Positions 39,156 to 52,943 of a stretch of DNA of 64,000 nt are shown here, one piece after another. The DNA comes from Calliopsis andreniformis (taxonomy: Eukaryota; Arthropoda; Insecta; Hymenoptera; Andrenidae), in NCBI RefSeq assembly GCF_051401765.1, contig NW_027480422.1:28414001-28478000 (forward strand), in the 5' to 3' direction. A program made the position numbers and the translations under genes. The notes under the pieces were generated by a model. That model had not been told where the DNA came from. It saw only the letters and a list, made by a program, of their open reading frames with translations, and made no database searches. Each line of letters opens with the position of its first letter. Position 1 is the stretch's first letter.

Positions 39156-41945
39156 CCTACGTTGCCCGTAACGTAGAAATGACCTGTACTTTCACACTGG
39201 TTGCAATTATTCCTGTTATACGATGGAAAGACTGTTGCATTTTTATTATATTTTATGCTTGTGGGGTTGACTTCTAAGTCCCTAGGTATTCGATCTGGTG
39301 GAGCAAGGCCCTAGAGCGAAGCCCAGGTTGCCCGGAACGTAGAAATGACCTGTACTTTCACACTGGTTGCAATTATTCCTGTTATACTATAGAAAAACTG
39401 TTGCATTTTTATTGTATTTTATGCTTCTGGCGTTAAATTTTAAGTCCCTAGCTATGCGATCTGGTGGAGCAACGCCCTACAGTTAAGCCTAGGTTCCCCG
39501 GAACCTAGAAATGACCTTTACTTTCACACTGTTTGCAAATATACATTATATACGATGGAAAAGCTGTAGTATTTATATTGTATTGTATGCTTCTGACGTT
39601 GACTTCTTAGGCCCTAACTTTTCGATCTGGTGGAGCAACGCTCTATAGTGAAGCCTAGGTTGCCCGGAACGTAGAAAAGACCATAACTTTCACACTGGTT
39701 GCAATTATTCGTTTCATACAATGGAAAAACTGTTCTATTTATTTTGTATTTTATGCTTCACGCGTTGACATCTAAGGGCCTAGCTATTCGATCTGGTGGA
39801 GCAACGCCCTAGAGTGAAGCCTAGGTTGCCCGGAACGTAGAAATGACCGTTACTTTCACAATGTTTGCAATCATTCATTGTATACGATGGAAAAACTCTT
39901 GTATTTATATTGTATTTTATGCTTCTGGCGTTGACTTCTAAAGCCGTAGCTATTCGATGTTGTGGAGCAACGCCCTAGAGTGAAGCCTATGTTGCACGGA
40001 ACGTAGAAATGACCATAATCTTCACACTGGTTGCAATTATTCGTTTTATGCAATGGAAAAACTGTTCTATTAATTTTGTATTTTATGCTTCGGGCGTTAG
40101 CTTCTAAGGCCCTAACTATTCGATCTGGTGGAGCGACGCCCTAGAGTGAAGCCTATGTTGCACGCAACGTAGAAATGACCATTACTTTCACACTGGTTGC
40201 AATTATTCGTTTCATACAATGGAAAAACTGTTCTATTTATTTTGTATTTTATGCTACGCGCGTTGACTTCTAAGGCCCTAACTATTCGATCTGGTGGAGC
40301 AACGACCTACAGTTAAGCCTAGGTTGCCCGGAACGTAGAAATGACCTATACCTTCACACTGTTTGCAAATATACATTATATACGATGGTAAAGCTGTTGT
40401 ATTTATATTGGATTTTATGCTTCTGGCGTAGACTTTTTAGGCCCTAACTATTAGATCTGGTGGAGCAACGCCCTACAGTTAAGCCTAGGTTGCCCGGAAC
40501 CAAGAAATGACCTCTACTTTCACACTGTTTGCAATTATACATTTTATACGGTGGAAAAACTGTTGTACATATGTTGTATTTTATTCTTCTGGCTCTGAAT
40601 TCTAAGTCCCTCGCTATTCGGTCTGGTGCAGCAACGCCCTAGAGTGAAGCCTAGGTTACCGGGAACATAGAAATGACCAGTACATTCACACTGGTTGCAG
40701 TTATTCCTATTATACGATGGAAAAACTGTTGCATTTTTATTGTATTTTATGCTTCTGGCGTTGACTTCTAAGTCCCTAGCTATTCGATCTGGTGGAGCAA
40801 CTCCCTACAGCGAAACCTAGGTTGGCCGTAACGTAGAAATGACCTGTACTTTCACACTGGTTGCAATTATTCCTGTTATACGATGGAAAAACTGTTGCAT
40901 TTTTATTATATTTTATGCTTGTGGGGTTGACTTCTAAGTCCCTAGGTATTCGATCTGGTGGAGCAAGGCCCTAGAGCGAAGCCCAGGTTGCCCGGAACGT
41001 AGAAATGACCTGTACTTTCACACTGGTTGCAATTATTCCTGTTATACTATAGAAAAACTGTTGCATTTTTATTGTATTTTATGCTTCTGGCGTTAAATTT
41101 TAAGTCCCTAGCTATGCGATCTGGTGGAGCAACGCCCTACAGTTAAGCCTAGGTTCCCCGGAACCTAGAAATGACCTTTATTTTCACACTGTTTGCAAAT
41201 ATACATTATATACGATGGAAAAGCTGTAGTATTTATATTGTATTGTATGCTTCTGACGTTGACTTCTTAGGCCCTAACGTTTCGATCTGGTGGAACAACG
41301 CCCTATAGTGCAGCCTCGGTTGCCCGGAACGTAGAAAAGACCATAACTTTCACACTGGTTGCAATTATCCATTTCATACAATGGAAATACTGTTCTATTT
41401 ATTTTGCATTTTATGCTTCACGCGTTGACTTCTAAGGCCCTAACTATTCGATCTGGCGGAGCATCGCCCTTGAGTGAAGCCTAAGTCGACCGGAACGTGG
41501 AAGTGACCATCACTTTCGCACTGGTTGCAATTATTCTCGTTATATAATGGAAAAACTATTGTATTTTTATTGTATTTCATGTTTCGGGCGTTGACTTCTA
41601 AGGGCCTAGCTATTCGATCTGGTGGAGCAACGCCCTAGAGTGAAGCCTAGGTTGCCCGGAACGTAGAAATGACCGTTACTTTCACAATGTTTGCAATCAT
41701 TCATTGTATACGATGGAAAAACTCTTGTATTTATATTGTATTTTATGCTTCAGGCGTTGACTTCTAAAGGCGTAGCTCTTCGATGTTGTGGAGCAACGCC
41801 CTAGAGTGAAGCCTATGTTGCACGGAACGTAGAAATGACCATAATCTTCACACTGGTTGCAATTATTCGTTTTATGCAATGGAAAAGCTGTTCTATTAAT
41901 TTTGTATTTTATGCTTGGGGCGTTGACTGCCAAGTCCCTAACAAT

Positions 41946-42943
41946 TCGATCTGGTGGAGCAACGCCCTAGAGTAAAGACAAGGTTGCACGGAACGTAGAA
42001 ATGACCATAACTTTCACACTGGTTGAAATTATTCGTTTTATCCGATGGAAAAGGTGTTGTATCTATATTGTATTTTATGCTTCTGGCGTTGACTTCTAAG
42101 GTCCTAGCTATTCAATCTCGTGAGGCAACGTCCAAGAGTGAAGCCTATGTTGCCCGAAACGTAGTAATGACCATTGCTTTCACACTGGTTGCAATTATTC
42201 TTTTCAACGATGGAAAACTGTTGTATTTTTATTGTATTTTAAGCTTCTGGCGTTGAATTCTAAGTCCCTAACTATTCGATCTGGTGGAGCAACGCCCTAA
42301 AGATAGGCCAAGGTTGCCCGGAACGTAGAAATGACCATCACTTTCACACTGGCTGCAATTACTCATGCTATACGATGGAAAAACTGTTGCATTTATATTG
42401 TATTTTCTGCTTATAGCTTTGACTTCTAAGGTCCTAGCTAGGCGATCTGATGGGGCAACATCCAAGAGTGAAGCCTATGTTGCCCGGGATGTAGAAATGA
42501 CCATTACCTTCACGCTTGTTGCAATTATTCCTGTTATACGGAGGAAAAACTGCTGCATTTTTATTGTATTTTATGTTTCGGGCGTTGACTTCTAAGGCCC
42601 TAGCTATTCGATCTGTTGGAGCAATTCCTCAGAGTTGAGTCTAGGATTCCGGAACGTAGAAATGGCCATTACTTTCACACTGGTTGTAATTATTCCTGGT
42701 ATACGATGGAACAACGGTTGTATATTTATTTTATTTTATGCCTCTGGCGTTGACTTCTTAGGCCCTATCCATTCGACCTGGTGGAGCAACGTCCTAAAGA
42801 TAGGCCAAGGCTGCCCGGAACGTAGAAATGACCATCACTTTCACACTGGTTGCAATTACTCATGCTATACGATGGAAAAACTGTTGTATTTTTATTGTAT
42901 TTTATGCTTCTGGCGTCCACTTCTTAGGCCCTAACTATTCGAT
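41946..42943 (+). repeat. 6-mer block, second copy of a 4977-bp spaced pair
   Basis: Copy of 36969-37966. Its last part (about 42605-42870) is present a third time at 43268-43533, 663 bp further on (four monomers minus one base), with the same AGTCTAGGATTCCGG start and the GGTATACGATGGAACAACGG variant. Confidence 0.85.
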
Positions 42944-45900
42944 TTGGTGGAGCAACGCCCTAGAGTCAAGCCCAGGTTGCCCGGAACGTAGAAATGACCG
43001 TTACTTTCACAATGTTTGCAATCATTGATTGTATACGATGGAAAAACTGTAGTATTTATATTGTATTTTATGCCTCTGGCGTTGACTTCTAAAGCTGTAG
43101 CCATTCGATGTGGTGGAGCAACGCCCTAGAGTGACGCCTAGGTTGCACGGAACGTAGAAATGACCATATTTTTCACACTGGTTGCAACTATTCGTTTTAT
43201 ACAATGGAAAAACAGTTCTATTAATTTTGTATTTTATGCTTCGGGCGTTAACTTCTAAGGCCCTAGCTATTCGATCTGTTGGAGCAATTCCTCAGAGTTG
43301 AGTCTAGGATTCCGGTACGTAGAAATGGCCATTACTTTCACACTGGTTGTAATTATTCCTGGTATACGATGGAACAACGGTTGTATATTTATTTTATTTT
43401 ATGCTTCTGGCGTTGACTTCTTAGGCCCTATCCATTCGACCTGGTGGAGCAACGCCCTAAAGATAGGCCAAGGTTGCCCGGAACGTAGAAATGACCATCA
43501 CTTTCACACTGGTTGCAATTATTCGTTATATACGATGGAAAAACTGTTGTATTTGTACTGTATTTTATGCTTCTGGCGTTGACTTCTTAGGCCCTGACAT
43601 TTCGATCTGGTGGAACAACGCCCTAGAGTGAAGCCTAGGTTGCACGGAACGTAGAAATGCCATTACTTTCGCACTGGTTGTAATTATTCCTGTTATACGA
43701 TGGAAAAACTGTTGTATTTTTATTTTATTTTATTCTTCTGGCGTTGACTTCTAAGGCCCTAACTATTGAATCTGGTGGACTAACGCCCTACTGTGAAGCC
43801 TAGGTTGCACGGAACGTAGAAATGCCTATTACTTTCACACTGGTTGCAATTATTCGTTATATACGATGGAAAAACTGTTGTATTTATATTGTATTTTATG
43901 CATCTGGCGTTGACTTGTTAGGCCCTAACAGTTCGATCTGGTGGAACAACGCCCTAGAGTGAAGCCTAAGTCGCCCGGAACGTGGAAATGACCATCACTT
44001 TCGCACTGGTTGCAATTATTCTCGTTATACAATGGAAAAACTATTGTATTTTTATTGTATTTCATGTTTCGGGCGTTGACTTCTAAGGGCCTAGCTATTC
44101 GATCTGGTGGAGCAACGCCCTAGAGTGAAGCCTAGGTTGCCCGGAACGTAGAAATGACCGTTACTTTCACAATGTTTGCAATCATTCATTGTATACGATT
44201 GAAAAACTCTTGTATTTATATTGTATTTTATGCTTCTGGCGTTGACTTCTAAAGCCGTAGCTATTCGATGTTGTGGAGCAACGCCCTAGAGTGAAGCCTA
44301 TGTTGCACGGAACGTAGAAATGACCATAATCTTCACACTGGTTGCAATTCTTCGTTTTATGCAATGGAAAAACTGTTCTATTAATTTTGTATTTTATGCT
44401 TGGGGCGTTGACTTCCAAGGCCCTAACAATTCGATCTGGTGGAGCAACGCCCTAGAGTAAAGACAAGGTTGCACGGAACGTAGAAATGACCATAACTTTC
44501 ACACTGGTTGAAATTATTCGTTTTATGCGATGGAAAATGTGTTGTATTTATATTGTATTTTATGCTTCTGGCGTTGATTTCTTAGGCCCAAACTATTCGG
44601 TCTGGTGGACCAACGCCCAGGAGTGAAGCCTAGGTCGCCGGGAACGTAGAAATGACCATCACTTTCACACTGGTTGCAATTATTTCTCTTATACGATGGA
44701 AAAACTGATGTACTTTTATCGTATTTTATGCGTCTGGAGTTGTTTTCTAAGGCCCTATCTATCCGACCTGGTGGAGCAACGCCCTAGAGTGAAGCCTAGG
44801 TTGCCCGGAACGTAGAAATGACCGTTACTTTCACAATATTTGCAATCATTCATTGTATACGATGGAAAAACTGTAGTATTTTTATTGTATTTTATGCTCT
44901 TGGCGTTAACTTTTAAGGCACTAGCTATTCGATGTGGTGGAGCAACAGCCTAGAGTGAAGCCTAGGTTGCACGGAACGTGGAAATGACCATTACTTTCAC
45001 ACTGTTTGCAATTATTTCCCGTTATACGATGGAAAATCTGTTGTATTTATATTGTATTTTATGCTTCTGGCGCAGACTTCTAAGTCCCTTGCTATTCGAA
45101 CTGGTGGAGCAACGCCCCAGAGTGAAGCCTAGGTTGCCCGAAACGTAGAAATGACCATTAAATTCACACTGCTTGCAATTATACATTTTATACGATGGAA
45201 AAACTGTTGTACATATGTTGTATTTTATTCTTCTGGCACTGAATTCAAAAGTCCCTCGCTATTCGGTCTGGTGCAGCAACGCCCTAGAGGGAAGCCTAGG
45301 TTACCGGGAACATAGAAATGACCAGTACATACACACTGGTTGCAGTTATTCCTATTATACGATGGAAAAACTGTTGCATTTTTATTGTATTTTATGCTTC
45401 TGGCGTTGACTTCTAAGTCCCTAGCTATTCGATCTGGTGGAGCAACTCCCTACAGCGAAACCTAGGTTGGCCGTAACGTAGAAATGACCTGTACTTTCAC
45501 ACTGGTTGCAATTATTCCTGTTATACGATGGAAAAACTGTTGCATTTTTATTGTATTTTATGCTTCTGGCGTTGACTTCTAAGTCCCTAGCTATTCGACC
45601 TGGTGCAGCAACTCCCTACAGCGAAACCTACGTTGCCCGTAACGTAGAAATGACCTGTACTTTCACACTGGTTGCAATTATTCCTGTTATACGATGGAAA
45701 AACTGTTGCATTTTTATTATATTTTTTGTTTGTGGGGTTGACTTCTAAGTCCCTAGGTATTCGATCTGGTGGAGCAAGGCCCTAGAGCGAAGACCAGGTT
45801 GCCCGGAACGTAGAAATGACCTGTACTTTCACACTGGTTGCAATTATTCCTGTTATACTATAGAAAAACTGTTGCATTTTTATTGTATTTTATGCTTCTG

Positions 45901-47179
45901 GCGTTAAATTTTAAGTCCCTAGCTATGCGATCTGGTGGAGCAACGCCCTACAGTTAAGCAGAGGTTGCCCGGAACGTAGAAATGATCTTTACTTTCACAC
46001 TGTTTGCAAATATACAGTATATACGATGGAAAAACTGTTGTATCTATTTTGTATTTTATGCTTCTGGCGCTGACTTCTTAGGTCCTAACTATTGGATCTG
46101 GTGCAGCAACGCCCAGGGGTGAAGCCTGGGTTGCTCGGAACGTAGAAATGACCATATCTTTCAGACTGGTTGCAATTATTCCCGTTATACGATGAAAAAA
46201 ATGTTGTATCTTTATTGTATTTTATGCTTCAAGCGTTGACTTCAAAGGCGCTAACTATTCGATGTGGTGGAGCAACGCCCTAGAGCAAAACCTAGGTTGC
46301 CCGGAAAGTAGAAATGACCATTACCTTCACGATTCTTGTAATTATTCCTGTTATACGATGGACAACCTGTTGCATTTTGATTGTACTTTATGCTTCTGGC
46401 GTTGACTTCTAAGGCCCTATGTATTCGATCTGGTGGAGCAATGCCTCAGAGTTAAGTCTAGGATGCCAGGAACGTAGAGAAGACCATTACCTTCACACTG
46501 GTTGCAACTATTCCTGTTATACGATGGACAAACTGTTGCATCTTTATTGTATTTTATTCTTCGGGCGCTGACTTCTAAGGCATTAACAATTCGATCTGGT
46601 GGAGCACCGCCCTGTAGTGAAGCCTAGGTTGCCCGGAACGTAGAAATGACCTGTACTTTCACATTGGTTGCAGTTATTCCTGTTATACGATGGAAAAACT
46701 GTTGCATTTTTATTGCATTTTATGCTCCTGTCGTTGAATTCACAGTCCCTAACTATGCGATCTGGTGTAGAAACGCCCTACAGTTAAGCCTAGGTTGCCC
46801 GGAACGTAGAAATGACCTTTACTTTCACACTGTTTGCAAATATACAGTATATACGATGGAAAAGCTGCTGTATCTATTTTGTATTTTATGCTTCTGGCGC
46901 TGACTTCTTAGGTCCTAACTATTGGATCTGGTGGAACAACGCCCAGGGGTGAAGTCTAGGTTGCGCGGAACGTAGAAATGACCATAAATTTCACAGTGGT
47001 TTCAATTATTCGTTTTATACAATGGACAAACTGTTGTATTTATTTTGTATTTGTCGCTTCTGTCGTTGACTTCTTAGGCCCTAACTATTGGATCTGGTGG
47101 ACCAAAGCCCTAGAGTGTACCCTAGGTGGCCCGCAACGTGGTAATGACCATCACTTTCACATTTGCTGCAATTATTCCC

Positions 47180-47860
47180 GTTATACGATGAAAAAACTGT
47201 TGTATTTTTATTGAATTTTATTCTTCAGGCGCTGACTTCTAAGGCCGTAGCTATTCGATGTGGTGGAGCAACGACCTAGAGTGAAGCCTAGGTTGCCCGG
47301 AACGTAGTAATGACGATTACTTCCTCACTGTTTGCAATTATTCATTTTATACATGGAAAAACTGTTGTACTTATATTGTATTTTATGCTTCTGGCATTGA
47401 CTTCTAAGGCCCTAACTATTCGATGTGGTGGAGCAACGCCATAGAGCGAAACCTAGGTTGCTCGGAACATAGAAATGACCATTACTTGCACACAGGTTGC
47501 AATTATTCATTTTATACTATGGAAAAACTGTTGTACATATATCGTATTTTATGCTGTTGGCGTTGACTTCTTAGGCCCTCACTATTCGATCTGGTTGAGC
47601 AACGCCCTAGTGTGAAGCCTAGGTTGGCCGGAACGCAGCAATGACCATAACTATCGGACTGGTTGCAATTATTGGTTTTATAGGATGGAAAGACTGTTGT
47701 TTTTATTTTGTATTTTATGCTTCGGGCGTTGACTTCTAAGGCCCTAACTATTCGGTGTGGTGGAGCAACACCCAAGAGTGAAACCTAGGTTGCCCGGAAC
47801 GTAGAAATGACCATTACTTTCACACTGGTTGCAATTATTCATTTATACGATGGAAAAACT
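47180..47860 (+). repeat. 4-mer block shared with the far right (58277-58957)
   Basis: The block matches 58277-58957 at an offset of 11097 bp with only scattered changes. Diagnostic shared variants are TAGTAATGACGATTACTTCC, the two-base-short TTTTATACATGGAAAAAC and GTACATATATCGTATTTTATG. A part of it (about 47508-47740) is also repeated nearby at 48005-48237 (offset 497). Confidence 0.78.
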
Positions 47861-48610
47861 GTTGTATTTTTATTGTATTTTATGCTTCTGGCGTTGACTT
47901 CTAAGTCCCTAGCTATTCGATCTGGTGGAGCAGCGCTCTACAGCGAAACCTAGGTTGCCCGGAACGTAGAAATGGCCATAACTTTCACACTGGTTGCAAT
48001 TATTCATTATATACGATGGAAAAACTGTTGTACATATATCGTATTTTATGCTGTTGGCGTTGACTTCTTAGGCCCTCACTATTCGATCTGGTTGAGCAAC
48101 GCCCTAGGGTGAAGCCTAGGTTGCCCGGAACGTAACAATGACCATAACTATCAGACTGGTTGCAATTATTCGTTTTATAGGATGGAAAGACTGTTGTATT
48201 TATTTTGTATTTTATGCTTCGGGTGTTGACTGCTAAGGCCCTAACTATTCGATCTGGTGGAGCAACGCCCTACAGTTAAGCCTAGGCTGCCCGGAACGTA
48301 GAAATGACCTTTACTTACACTGGTTGCAAATATACATTATATACGATGGAAAAGCTGTTGTATTTATATTGTATTTTATGCTTCTGGCGTTGACTTCTTA
48401 GGCCCTAACTATTTGATCTGGTGGAGCAACGCCCTAGGGTGAAGCCTAGGTTGCCCGCAACGTAGGAAAGACCATGACCTTCACACTGGTTGCAATTATT
48501 CCTGTTATACGATGGAAGAACTGTTGTATTTTTATTGTATTTCATGCTTCTGGCGTTAAATTCTAAGTCCCTAACTATGCGATCTGGTCGAGCAACGCTC
48601 TACAGTTGAA

Positions 48611-51600
48611 CCTAGGTTGCCCGGAACGTAGAAATGACCTTTACTTTCACACTGTTTCCAAATATACATCATATACAATGGAAAAGCTGTTGTATTTATA
48701 TTGTATTTTATGCTTCTGGCGTTGACTTCTTAGGTCCTAACTTTTCGATCTGGTGGAACAACGCCCTAGAGTGAAGCCTAGGTTGCCTGGAACGTAGAAA
48801 TGACCTGTACTTTCACGCTGGTTGCAATTATTCCTGTCATACGATGGAAAAACCTTTGCATTTTTATTGCATTTTATGCTTCTGGCGTTGGATTCTAAGT
48901 CCCTAACTATGCGATCTGGTGGAGACACGCCCTACAGTTAAGCCTAGGTTGCTCGGAACGTAGAAATGACCTTTACTTTCACACTGTTTGCAGATATACA
49001 TTATATACGATGGAAAAACTGTTGTATCTATTTTGTATTTTATGCTTCTGTCGCTGACTTCTTAGGTCCTAACTATTGGATCTGGCGGAGCAATGCCCAG
49101 GTGTGAAGCCTAGGTTGCGCGGAACGTAGAAATGACCATAACCTTCACACTGGTTTCAATTATTCGTTTTATACAATGGAAAAACTGTTCTATTTATTTT
49201 GTATTTTATGCTTCGGGCGTTGACTTCTAAGGCCCCAACTATTCGATCTGGTGTAGCAACGCCCTAGAGTGAAGCCTAGGTCGCCCAGAACGTAGAAATG
49301 ACCATTACTTTCACATTTGCTGCAATTATTCCCGTTATACGATGGAAAAGCTGTTGTATTTTTATTGTATTTAAGTTTCGGGCGTTGAGTTCTTAGGCCC
49401 TAACTATTTGATCGGGTGGAGCACCGCCCTGCAGTGAAGCCTAGGCTGCCCGGAACGTAGAAAAGACCTTTAACTTCACACTGGTTGCAATTATTCCTGT
49501 TATACGATGGAAAAGCTGTTGAATTTTTATTGTATTTTATGCTTCTGGCGTTATATTCTAATTCCCTAACTATGCGATCTGGTGGAGCAACACCCTACAG
49601 TTAAGCCTAGGTTGCCCGGAACGTAGAAAAGGCCTTTACTTTCACACTGATTACAAATATACATCATATACGATGGAAAAAATGTTGTATTTATGTTGTA
49701 TTTTATGCTTCTGGCCTCGACTTCTAAGGCCGTAGCTGTTCGATGTGTTGGAGCAACTCCCTAGAGTGAAGCCTAGGTTGCCAGGAACGAAGAAATGACC
49801 ATAACTTCCATACTGGTTGCAATGATTCGTTTTATACGATGGAAAAACTATTGTATTTATATTGTATATTATGTCTCTGGCGTTGACTTCTAAGGCCGTA
49901 GCTGTTCGATGTGTTGGAGCAACTCTCTAGAGTGAAGCCTAGGTTGCCAGGAACGTAGAAGTGACCATATCTTTCACACGGTTTGCAATTATTCCTGTTA
50001 TACGGTGGAAAAGCTGTTGTATTTATATTGTATTTAATGCTTCTGGCGTTGACTTGTTAGGCCCTAACTATTCGGACTGGTGGTGCAACGCCCTAGAGTG
50101 AAGCCCAGGTTGCTCGGAACGTAGAAATGACCATTACTTTCACACTGGTTGCAAATAATCGTTTTTTACAATGGAAAAAGTGTTCTATTTATTTTGTATT
50201 TTATGCTTGGGGCGTTGGCTTCTAAGGCCCTAACTATTCGATCTGGTGGAGCAACGCACTAGAGTGAAGTATAGGTAGCCCGGAACGTAGAAATGACCAT
50301 TACTTTCACACTGGTTGCAATTATTCCTTTTATAGATGGAAAAACTGTTGTATTTTTATTGTATTTTATGCTTCTGGCGTTGACTTCTAAGTCCATAGCT
50401 ATTCGATCTGGTGCAGCAACGCTCTACAGCGAAACCTAGGTGGCCGGAACGTAGAAATGACCATAACTTTCACACTGCTTACAATTACTCCCGTTATACG
50501 ATGGACATACTGTTTGATATTTATTGTACTTTATGCTTCTGGCGTTGACTTCTAAGACCCTATATATTCGGTCTGGCGCAGCAATGACTCAGCGTGAAGT
50601 CTAGGATGCCCGGAACGTAGAAATGGCCATTACTTTCACACTGGTTGCTATTTTCCGTTTTATACGATGGAAAAACTGTTGTATTTTTATTTTATTTTAT
50701 GCTTCAGGCGTTGACTTCCAAGGTCGTAGCTATTCGATGTGGTGGAGCAACGCCCTACAGTGAAGCCTAGGTTGCCCGGAACGTAGAAATGACCATTAAC
50801 TTTCACACTGGTTGCAATTATTCCTGTTATACGATTGAAAAACTGTTGTAATTTTATTTTATTTTATGCCTCTGGCGTTGACTTCTAAGGCCATAGCTAT
50901 TCGATGTGGTGGAGCAATGCCCTAGAGTGAAGCCTAGGATGCCCGCAAAGTAGAAATGACCATATCTTTCACACTGTTTGCAATTATTCCTGTTATACGA
51001 TTGAAGAACTGTTGTATTTATATTGTATTTTATGCTTCTGGCGTTGACTTCTAAGGCCGCAGCTATTCGATGTGGTGGAGCAACGCCCTAGAGTGAAGCG
51101 AAGGTTGCCCGGAACGTAGAAATGACCATACCTTTCACACTGGTTGCAATTATTCCTGTTATACAAGGGAAAAAGTGTTGTATTTATATTGTATTTTATG
51201 CTTCTGGCGTTGACTTCCTGGGCCCTAACTATTCTATCTGGAGGAGCAACGCCCTAGAGTGAAGCCTAGGTTGCCCGGAACGTAGAAATGACCATACCTT
51301 TCTCACTCGCGCAATTATTCGTTTTAGACGATGGAAAAACTATTGTATTTATTTTGTATTTTATGCTTCTGGCGTTGACTTCTTAGGCCCTCACTATTTG
51401 ATCTGGTGGTCCAACACCCCAGAGTGAAGCCTAGGTCGCCCGGAACGTAGAAATGTCCATCAGTTTCACTCTGGTTGCAATTACTCCTGTTATACGATGG
51501 AAAAACTGTTGTGTTTTTATTAATTTTATGCTTCAGGCGTTGACTACTAAGGCCGTAGCTATTCGATGTGGTGGCACAACGCCGTACAGTTACGCCCAGG

Positions 51601-52707
51601 TTGCCCGTAACGTAGAAATGACCATTACTTTTACAATGGTTGCAATTATTCCTGTTATACGATGGACAAGCAGTTGTATTTTTATTGTACTTTATGCTTC
51701 TTGCGTTGATTTCTAAGGCCCTATGTATTCGATCTGGTGGAACAACGCCCTAGAGTGAAGCCTAGATTGCCCGGAACGTAGAAATGACCATTACATTCAC
51801 GCTTGTTGCAATTATTCCTGTTATGCGATGAAAAAACTGTTGTACTTTTATTTTATCTTTTGCTTCAGGCGTTGACTTCTAATGCCCTAGCTATTCGATC
51901 TGGTGGAGCAACGCCCTAGAGTGAAGCCTAGATTACCCGGAACGTAGAAAAGACCATTACCTTCACTCGTGTTGCAATTCTTCCTGTTACACGGTGAAAA
52001 AACTGTTGTATTGTTAATGTATTTTATGCTCCAGGCGTTGACTTCAAAGGCCGTAGCTATTCTATGTGGTGGAGCAACGACATAGAGTGAAGCCTAGGTT
52101 GCCCGGAACGTAGAAATGACCATTACTTCCACACTGTTTGCAATTATTCATTTCATAGAATGGATAAACTGTTGTATTTATATTGTATTTTATGCTTCTG
52201 GCGTTGACTTCTTAGGCCCTAACTATTCGATCTGGGGGGCAACGCCCTAGAGTGAAGACTAGGTTCCCGGAACGCAGAAATGACCATAACTTTCACACTG
52301 GTTGCAATTATTCCTGTTATACAAGGGAAAAAGTGTTGTATTTATATTGTATTTTATGCTTCTGGCGTTGACTTCCTGGGCCCTAACTATTCTATCTGGA
52401 GGAGCAACGCCCTAGAGTGAAGCCTAGGTTGCCCGGAATGCAGAAATGATCATCACTTTCACACTGGTGTCAATTATTCCTGTTATACGATGGAAAAGCT
52501 GTTGTATTTATATTGTATTCTATGCTTCTGACGTTGTCTCCTTAGGCCCTAACTAGTGTATCTGGTGGACCAACGCCCTAGAGTGAAGCCTATGTTGTCC
52601 GGAACGTAGAAATGACCATATCCTTCACACTGGTTGCATTTATTCCTTTTAACGACGGAAAAACTGATGTATTTATGTGGTATTTTATGCTTCTGGCGTT
52701 GACTTCT
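48611..52707 (+). repeat. Right-domain HOR unit R, copy 1
   Basis: 4097 bp that repeat at 52915-57011, offset 4304 bp. I found no difference in the parts I compared. The left edge is exact: A at 48610 against G at 52914. The right edge is T at 52708 against A at 57012. The unit is about 26 monomers with a net loss of 12 bases, so it carries more indels than L units. Examples are TATTTAAGTTTCGGG near 49373, CTGGGGGGCAACG near 52232 and AGGTTCCCGGAACGCAG near 52261. Parts of R recur at 59-62 kb. Confidence 0.9.
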
Positions 52708-52943
52708 TAGGCCCTAACTATTCGGTCTGGTGGACCAACACCCGAGAGTGAAGCCTAGGTCGCCCGGACCTATGACCATCACTTTCATTCTGGTTGCAAT
52801 CATTCCTGTTATACGATGGAAAAACTGTTGTACTTTTCATGTATTTTATGCTTCTGGCGTTGACTTCTAAGGCCGTAGCTAGACGATGTGGTGTAGCAAC
52901 GGCCTAGAGTGAAGCCTAGGTTGCCCGGAACGTAGAAATGACC
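52680..52943 (+). repeat. Patch of left-domain L sequence at the R1/R2 junction
   Basis: These 264 bases match 9905-10168 in unit L2 without any difference that I can see, offset 42775. The patch includes the 5-bp deletion marker TCGCCCGGACCTATGACC (52760), TTTCATTCTGG, TACTTTTCATGTATTTT and AGACGATGTGGTGTAGCAAC. That marker occurs seven other times, all between 9.9 and 34.9 kb. The first and last parts overlap the R copies; 52708-52914 belongs to neither copy. Gene conversion, a template switch during duplication, or an assembly join could explain it. Confidence 0.85.

Larger units (their letters stand above)
36969..48610 (+). repeat. Diverged, irregularly duplicated satellite
   Basis: About 70 monomers with many private variants. 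Blocks recur at several unrelated offsets: 4977 bp (36969-37966 with 41946-42943), 663 bp (42605-42870 with 43268-43533), 1660 bp (39311-39770 with 40971-41430), 2485 bp (about 41440-41960 with 43925-44445), about 4645 bp (40571-40890 with 45216-45535) and 830 bp (around 46017 and 46847). No single HOR period dominates. From 46 kb on, monomers are the least alike in the window. No gene is present. Confidence 0.85.

Noticed and set aside
42241..42246. Possible identity with the 166-168 bp HindIII satellite of oysters, based on similar monomer length
   Set aside because: HindIII sites are not a regular feature here (I noticed AAGCTT only at 33020 and 42241). Similar length alone is weak evidence. 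I cannot recall or compare that sequence reliably, so no taxon is assigned.
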